Of a stretch of DNA of 10,402 bases, positions 5,817 through 10,402 are shown piece by piece; the first letter of the stretch is position 1; each line of letters opens with the position of its first letter. The stretch is taken from NCBI GenBank assembly GCA_958403205.1, contig CATXWM010000051.1, positions 1-10,402 of the forward strand. The letters are read 5' to 3'. The position numbers and the translations under genes are program-made. Origin of the DNA: an uncultured Collinsella sp. (GTDB taxonomy: Bacteria > Actinomycetota > Coriobacteriia > Coriobacteriales > Coriobacteriaceae). A model generated the notes under the pieces. It searched no databases. It saw only the letters and a list, made by a program, of their open reading frames with translations, and was not told the DNA's origin.

Positions 5817-5854
5817 TTGGTATAACTCGGTATAAGTTGGTATAACTGTTACCA
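5817..5854 (+). promoter_or_regulatory. Three 10-bp repeats with promoter-like -10 elements
   Basis: TTGGTATAAC (5817-5826), TCGGTATAAG (5827-5836) and TTGGTATAAC (5837-5846) follow each other without a gap, so they recur on the same face of the helix. Copies 1 and 3 contain TGG-TATAAC, an extended -10 element of the TGnTATAAT class; copy 2 has CGG in place of TGG. TTGGTA at 5817 is also a 4/6 -35 match placed 18 bp ahead of the third TATAAC. The last copy forms a dyad with downstream bases, TGGTA (5838-5842) and TACCA (5850-5854). The array ends 26 bp before the ATPase start codon, so it likely contains the promoter and perhaps an operator for the ATPase-UvrA2 pair. Confidence 0.6.
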
Positions 5855-5880
5855 GGGTTTACCGATCCGAGGAGGCCGAC

Positions 5881-6999
5881 ATGAATCCAAATCCCTTTAA
5901 GCCCACGGCTGGCAAGCGGCCTCCGATACTCATCGGCCGCGAGTCGGTCATCGAAGATTTCGAGGAAGGGCTCGATAACGGCGCCGGAGCGCCGGGTAGA
6001 CTCATGCTCATTACGGGAAACCGCGGCTGTGGCAAGACGGTTCTCCTACGGGAACTGCAACGTCTAGCCAATGAGCGCGGATGGGCGGTTGTCTCCGATT
6101 CCGCTTCGCTTGGCTTATGCGACCGCTTGGCCGACGCGCTTCGCTCGAATAAACTCGTTGTGACGTCAATGGAGTTCGGTCCGTTGTTTGGCCGGATGTC
6201 GGTCGAGGCGGCGCGGGCAAAGGGCGAGACGTTGCGAGGGCTGGTCAACGAGCGCCTCAAGAGGCTCGGTCCAGGCAAGGGCATACTGTTTGCGATTGAC
6301 GAGGCGCAATCGGCGTCTATCGAGGAACTGGCGGCTCTTGCCGTTCTCTATCAGCAGGTGCTCGGAGACCAGGATGCCACGGGCTTGCCCGATAGCGACC
6401 AGCGCGGTCTTGCGCTGGCGTTCGCCGGCTTGCCCAGTATGGTTGACGATCTGCTCGAAGAGCCGAGCGTGACGTTTTTGCGGCGTGCCCAGCAGCGTAC
6501 GTTGGGGGCGATATCTTTGCCCGAGGTGCGCGATTCGTATATCCAGACGGTCAAAGACGCTGGTCTTTACGTTGACGCGGAGACGGCGGACCTTGCGGCG
6601 CGCAAGAGCATGGGGCATCCCTACATGGTTCAGCTGGTGGGATATTACATGTGGCGCTCTGCCGTCCGGCGTGGCTCGCAGGTCATCGAAAGGCGCGATG
6701 TCGAGGATGGCCATGCGGATGCCGTCTCCGAGTTCTACGAAGCGGTTGACGCGCCTCTGTATTACGGGCTGCGCAGTCCACAGCGCCTCTTTATCGAGGC
6801 CATGGCTGCTGACGAGGGTGAGCCGACGCGCATGGCGGATATCATTGAGCGCTGCGACCGTACTCAGAGTTGGGCGAGTAAATATCGCGCAAGCCTGATT
6901 CGCGAGCGCGTCATCGAGGCTGCCGGATACGGCCTCGTCCGGTTTACCGTGCCCATGCTGGGCGCGTACATTCGCGATCGAGTTTTATGGCATGAGTAG
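5881..6999 (+). CDS. AAA-type (Orc1/Cdc6-like, AAA_16) ATPase with winged-helix tail
   Basis: This is a 372-residue P-loop ATPase. Walker A is GNRGCGKT (46-53) and Walker B is ILFAIDEAQ (135-143, D140 and E141). The sensor-1 strand is LAFAGLP (179-185), followed by the FLRRAQQ signature (199-205, a likely arginine-finger/sensor region) and GHPYMVQLVGYYMW (245-258) in the lid. Residues about 295-372 look like a winged-helix DNA-binding domain (AAMAADEGEPTRMADI, then a recognition helix and wing). The family resembles actinobacterial Orc1/Cdc6-like NTPases of unknown role. A strong AGGAGG (5870-5875) sits 5 bases before the ATG. Its stop TAG (6997-6999) is overlapped by the UvrA2 start, suggesting coupled translation. 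A broken relative lies at 9546-10367 on the other strand. The biological role is not known. Confidence 0.88.
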   Translation: MNPNPFKPTAGKRPPILIGRESVIEDFEEGLDNGAGAPGRLMLITGNRGCGKTVLLRELQRLANERGWAVVSDSASLGLCDRLADALRSNKLVVTSMEFGPLFGRMSVEAARAKGETLRGLVNERLKRLGPGKGILFAIDEAQSASIEELAALAVLYQQVLGDQDATGLPDSDQRGLALAFAGLPSMVDDLLEEPSVTFLRRAQQRTLGAISLPEVRDSYIQTVKDAGLYVDAETADLAARKSMGHPYMVQLVGYYMWRSAVRRGSQVIERRDVEDGHADAVSEFYEAVDAPLYYGLRSPQRLFIEAMAADEGEPTRMADIIERCDRTQSWASKYRASLIRERVIEAAGYGLVRFTVPMLGAYIRDRVLWHE

Positions 7000-9505
7000 G
7001 GTGATAAAGGTGACGGAACAGAAGATGAGCCCGCAGGCTATCGAGGTACGCGGCGCGCGCGTCCATAACCTCAAGGACATCGATATCGACATTCCGCTGG
7101 GAAAACTCGTGGGCATTGCCGGCGTGTCGGGCTCGGGCAAGAGTTCGCTGGCGCTGGGGGTTCTTTATGCCGAGGGCTCGCGTCGCTATCTGGAGGCGCT
7201 CAGCACCTATACCCGCCGTCGTCTGACGCAGGCCGAGCACGCCCAGGTGGACGAGGTGCTGCACGTGCCGGCGGCGCTCGCATTGCATCAGCGCCCCAGC
7301 GTGCCGGGCGTGCGTTCCACCTTTGGCACCATGACCGAGCTCAACAATAGCCTGCGTCTACTCTTTAGCCGCTGCGCCCATCACGTGTGCCCGCATTGCG
7401 GGGCGCGTGTGGAGCCGAGCCTTAACGTGGCTGCGGGCCTGTCGCTCACGTGCCCTGCATGCGGTCATGAGTTCTACGCGCCGAGCGCCGAGGACCTTGC
7501 GTTTAACAGCGGCGGTGCGTGTCCCACCTGCGGCGGCACCGGTGTCATGCGCGAGGTGGACGAGGCGAGCCTGGTGCCCGACGAGTCAAAGACTATCAAC
7601 GAGGGCGCGGTGCTTCCCTGGGGTACGCTCATGTGGGATCTGATGAAGCAGGTGGCAGGTGAGATGGGCGTGCGCACCGACGTGCCGTTTAACCAGCTCA
7701 CGCCTCAAGAGCGCGACATCGTGTTTCATGGTCCGGCGGTTAAGAAGCACATTCTCTACGTCCCCAAAAACGGTGAGGGCGCCACGCCACTCGACTTTAC
7801 CTACTACAACGCCGTCTATACCGTCGAGAATGCGCTTGCCAAGGTTAAGGACGATAAGGGGCTTAAGCGTGTAGCTCGCTTTTTGTGCGAGAGGCCATGC
7901 CGTGACTGTGGTGGCACGCGTCTCTCCGAGGCTGCGCGCCAGCCCCAGGTGCGCGGTATCAATCTGGCGCAGGCGGCGGCCATGACGCTGGGCGAGGCGA
8001 TTGAGTGGGCGCGCGGGGTGCCTGCATCTTTGCCGCCCGAGATGCGGCCCATGGCGACGGATATATGCGATTCGTTTTTGAGCGCGGCCCGTCGTCTGGT
8101 CGACCTGGGTCTCGATTACCTTTCACTCGATCGTGCCGGTGCCACGCTCTCCACGGGTGAGCGCCAGCGCGTGCAGCTTGCCCGCGTGGTGCGCAACCGA
8201 TCGACGGGTGTGCTTTATGTACTGGACGAGCCCTCGATTGGCTTGCATCCTGCCAATGTCGACGGCCTGGTGGGCGTGATGCGCGATCTGGTGGATGACG
8301 GCAACACCGTGGTTGTTGTCGACCACGATACGCGCGTACTGGCGGAAGCCGACTATCTTGTCGAGATGGGCCCCGTTGCCGGAGCGGGCGGCGGTAACGT
8401 GATCGCTGCCGGTACGGTAGACGAGGTCGAGCAATCGCAGGGCAGTCGCATCGCGCCGTTTTTGCGCGCAGACCCCAAGCGCTTGCGCCCGCAGGTGACT
8501 GACGAGGAGATGTTCGACCAGGGCCACATCCGCATGGCAACCGATGCCATCCATACCGTAAAACCGCTCGAAGTCGATATCCCGCGCGGCCGCTTGGTCG
8601 CGGTGACGGGCGTTTCGGGTTCGGGTAAGACGACGTTGGTGCTCGAGACGCTCATTCCGGCACTCAAGGCGCAGGCAGCCGGCGAGCGCCTGCCGGGGCA
8701 CGTGCGCTGGGTCGATGCCGAAGGCATTGCGCGTGCCAACCTGATTGACGCCACGCCCATCGGTGCCAACGTGCGCTCGACGGTGGCGACCTATGCCGAC
8801 ATCCATGATGAGCTGCGCCGCGCCTTCGCCCGTACGCCCGAGGCCAAGGCAGCCGGTTACAAGGCGGGCGCCTTTAGCTACAACACCGGCGCCTTGCGCT
8901 GCCCTACGTGTGACGGCACGGGCTCGATATCGCTCGACGTGCAGTTTTTGCCCGACGTCGAGATCGTCTGCCCGGCATGTCGTGGCTCGCGTTATGCAGA
9001 CGCGGCTTCGCATATCCATCGCGAGGGCAAGGACGGGAGTCTGCTTACGTTGCCGCAGCTCATGGACATGAGTGTGGACGAGGCCCTCGACGCCACGGTG
9101 GGACTCAAGAAGGTTCAGACGCGCTTACAGACCTTGCACGACCTGGGCCTGGGTTATCTCACGCTCGGTGAGCCCACGCCGGCGCTCTCGGGCGGCGAGG
9201 CACAACGCCTTAAGCTCGCGAGCGAGATGGGACGTGTGCAGGACGATGCCGTATTCGTATTCGACGAGCCCACGATCGGCCTACATCCGCTCGATGTTCA
9301 GGTGTTGCTGAGTGTGTTCGACGGCCTCGTTGCCAAGGGCGCCACGGTTATCGTGATCGAACACGATCTCGACCTTATCCGTAACGCCGACTATGTGATC
9401 GACATGGGCCCAGGCGGTGGCGACGCGGGCGGGCAAATCGTCTGCGCCGGTACGCCGGGCGACATCGCAGCCTGCTCCAAGAGCATTACCGGTCGCTATC
9501 TATAG
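6992..9505 (+). CDS. uvrA: UvrA-family (UvrA2-like) ABC-type ATPase
   Basis: This 837-residue protein has two ABC ATPase halves as in UvrA, the damage-recognition subunit of nucleotide excision repair. First half: Walker A GVSGSGKSS (44-52), cysteine pairs C133/C136 and C154/C157, the C177/C180 and C303/C306 knuckles, signature LSTGERQRVQLA (386-397) and Walker B VLYVLDEPSIGLHP (407-420). Second half: Walker A GVSGSGKTT (540-548), a C-x2-C-x19-C-x2-C zinc module (C637, C640, C660, C663), signature LSGGEAQRLKLA (732-743) and Walker B VFVFDEPTIGLHP (754-766). It is about 100 residues shorter than housekeeping UvrA (~940). The gap falls between C136 and C154, where the UvrB-binding domain normally lies, which is the hallmark of UvrA2 paralogues. 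The first signature is also altered (ST for SG). The ATG at 6992 overlaps the ATPase gene by 8 bases. An ATG at 7025 with AAAGG upstream (7006-7010) is an alternative start. Confidence 0.93.
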   Translation: MSRVIKVTEQKMSPQAIEVRGARVHNLKDIDIDIPLGKLVGIAGVSGSGKSSLALGVLYAEGSRRYLEALSTYTRRRLTQAEHAQVDEVLHVPAALALHQRPSVPGVRSTFGTMTELNNSLRLLFSRCAHHVCPHCGARVEPSLNVAAGLSLTCPACGHEFYAPSAEDLAFNSGGACPTCGGTGVMREVDEASLVPDESKTINEGAVLPWGTLMWDLMKQVAGEMGVRTDVPFNQLTPQERDIVFHGPAVKKHILYVPKNGEGATPLDFTYYNAVYTVENALAKVKDDKGLKRVARFLCERPCRDCGGTRLSEAARQPQVRGINLAQAAAMTLGEAIEWARGVPASLPPEMRPMATDICDSFLSAARRLVDLGLDYLSLDRAGATLSTGERQRVQLARVVRNRSTGVLYVLDEPSIGLHPANVDGLVGVMRDLVDDGNTVVVVDHDTRVLAEADYLVEMGPVAGAGGGNVIAAGTVDEVEQSQGSRIAPFLRADPKRLRPQVTDEEMFDQGHIRMATDAIHTVKPLEVDIPRGRLVAVTGVSGSGKTTLVLETLIPALKAQAAGERLPGHVRWVDAEGIARANLIDATPIGANVRSTVATYADIHDELRRAFARTPEAKAAGYKAGAFSYNTGALRCPTCDGTGSISLDVQFLPDVEIVCPACRGSRYADAASHIHREGKDGSLLTLPQLMDMSVDEALDATVGLKKVQTRLQTLHDLGLGYLTLGEPTPALSGGEAQRLKLASEMGRVQDDAVFVFDEPTIGLHPLDVQVLLSVFDGLVAKGATVIVIEHDLDLIRNADYVIDMGPGGGDAGGQIVCAGTPGDIAACSKSITGRYL

Positions 9506-9506
9506 A

Positions 9507-9541
9507 CAATGAGGCAAAGGGACAGCCTCTTTGCCTCATTG
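9507..9541. terminator. Symmetrical hairpin between convergent genes
   Basis: CAATGAGGCAAAG (9507-9519) pairs perfectly with CTTTGCCTCATTG (9529-9541), 13 bp with a 9-base loop. It begins 2 bases after the UvrA2 stop and ends 4 bases from the stop of the opposing ATPase remnant. No T-run follows on either strand, so it may block RNA decay or act as a weak two-way terminator. The loop side carries AAAGGGACAG (9516-9525), also seen at 941-950. Confidence 0.65.
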
Positions 9542-9545
9542 ATGC

Positions 9546-10367
9546 CTATTTCACGCATTGAGCCGCGAGATAGTCACGGAAGAATGGCAATTCAAATGCG
9601 ACGAGCCCTCGTCCTCGTTCTCCGATGATGCCGGCATCTATCATGCGGCGTCGGTAGCGGGAGACCTGCTGCGGCGAACGCTTAAGGCGCTCGATAAGGT
9701 CGGCGGTGGTGGACTCTTCTTCGTCATCGAGCATGGCGATGAGGAATCGCTTGTCCTCTGCAGTGAGTTCCCGATAGGTTGCCGCGAGGATTCGGTCGTC
9801 CATCTCGTCGCGCGCGATTTTGATTCCCAGGTCAAAGTCGCGTGACGAGATTTCCTTCGAATCGCTTGTGAGATCCCAGGCACGGTAGCCTACGAGTTGC
9901 AATAGGAAGGGAAAACCAGAGATCGAGCGAACGGCTCTATCGATTCCCTCGGCATCTGCTAGGCGATCGTTTTCCTGGATTGTGCGAATCAAGGCCTCGC
10001 GTACGTCATAGTCGGCAATGCGACCCAGATGATATTGTTGGGCGCGGCGAAGGAACGAGACCGTCTTGTGGTTCAGTAGCGTCGATACGTTGTTGGGAAG
10101 TCCCGCCATGAGCAGGGCGACGCGTTTCCCATCGGTCACAAAGTGCTGATACGTCGCTGCGAGCTGAATCATCTCATCGAGTGTCGGGTCCACCTCGTCA
10201 ACCGTGACGAGCAGACCGGTGCCCGCCTCGTTGAGCTGGTCGATGATGTCGCTCATGCGATAACGCCAGGTTGAGGCATCGTGAACGCGATTGACCTCGA
10301 TGCTGCCGAGCGGTGCAATTCCGAGGCCGGTGACTTCGAAGTTCTTAGACGTGTCTCTATAGTTTTG
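9546..10367 (-). pseudogene. 5'-broken AAA (Orc1/Cdc6-like) ATPase
   Basis: The frame from the first conventional ATG (10256) encodes 236 residues starting just before Walker B (LLVTVDEVD, residues 15-23). It keeps sensor LLMAGLP (48-54), FLRRAQQ (68-74), the lid segment FPFLLQLVGYRAWD (115-128) and a winged-helix tail with a clear recognition helix (PQQVSRYRRRMIDAGII, 195-211). It lacks Walker A. Homology to the ATPase at 5881 continues upstream of that ATG: the codons before it read SKNFEVTGLGIAPLG, matching NKLVVTSMEFGPLFG of the intact protein. No ATG, GTG or TTG and no RBS occur in that part. The open frame is cut by TGA at 10368-10370, inside the right copy of the 21-bp repeat. The same frame is open again from there to the window edge, so either a nonsense mutation or a rearrangement junction is possible. 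It cannot bind ATP normally as it stands. Confidence 0.78.
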
Positions 10368-10371
10368 TCAA
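10351..10371 (-). repeat. Right copy of the 21-bp inverted repeat found at both window ends
   Basis: Read on the minus strand this is TTGACAAAACTATAG followed by AGACAC, against GAACAC in the left copy (25-45). It overlaps the in-frame TGA that breaks the ATPase remnant. As a promoter it offers TTGACA with TCTAAG 16 bp downstream (4/6 -10), but no gene start with an RBS follows. Confidence 0.6.
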
Positions 10372-10402
10372 TCGCGTGCTTCGCGCCATTTCGGCATGAC
10401 GC

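Noticed and set aside
8123..9019. Minus-strand open frame of 298 codons
   Set aside because: It is antisense to the UvrA2-like gene in a region with clear Walker and zinc motifs on the plus strand.

Overview
The window looks like chromosomal DNA of a GC-rich actinobacterium, most likely a gut Coriobacteriia such as Collinsella. This is an inference from the high GC content by eye, strong AAGGAG-type ribosome binding sites, the style of the proteins (an EF-G/TetM-like translation GTPase, a UvrA2-type protein, Orc/Cdc6-like ATPases with winged-helix tails) and an AAAGGGACAG intergenic motif. No database search was possible. No rRNA, tRNA, CRISPR array or recognisable transposase gene was found.

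Layout from left to right. An RlmA-type 23S rRNA guanine methyltransferase (113-928, +) ends at a strong hairpin terminator and faces a small four-helix membrane protein (1068-1472, -). A short single-helix membrane ORF (1706-1849, +) lies just ahead of an RsmJ-type 16S rRNA methyltransferase (1913-2617, +). This converges on a small cysteine-rich, zinc-ribbon-like protein (2666-2968, -), which is divergent from a GNAT acetyltransferase (3037-3528, +). After a terminator and a GC-rich, hairpin-rich stretch comes a 667-residue TetM/EF-G-like translation GTPase (3784-5787, +). Then follow an AAA-type ATPase with a winged-helix tail (5881-6999, +), overlapped by 8 bases by a UvrA2-like excinuclease-family ATPase (6992-9505, +). 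A hairpin separates this from a 5'-broken second member of the same AAA ATPase family on the opposite strand (9546-10367, -).

The left half is dominated by translation and ribosome functions: two rRNA base methyltransferases and one ribosome-binding GTPase. The right half holds a translationally overlapping ATPase-UvrA2 pair, with a decayed relative of the ATPase on the far side of the UvrA2 gene. The most unusual signals are non-coding. A 21-bp near-identical inverted repeat (19 of 21 positions) sits at the two ends of the window, and one copy lies where the second ATPase loses its reading frame. Three 10-bp repeats, two of them full extended -10 (TGnTATAAT-like) elements, lie ahead of the first ATPase. 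A face-to-face promoter-like inverted repeat with a related word lies between the zinc-ribbon and GNAT genes.
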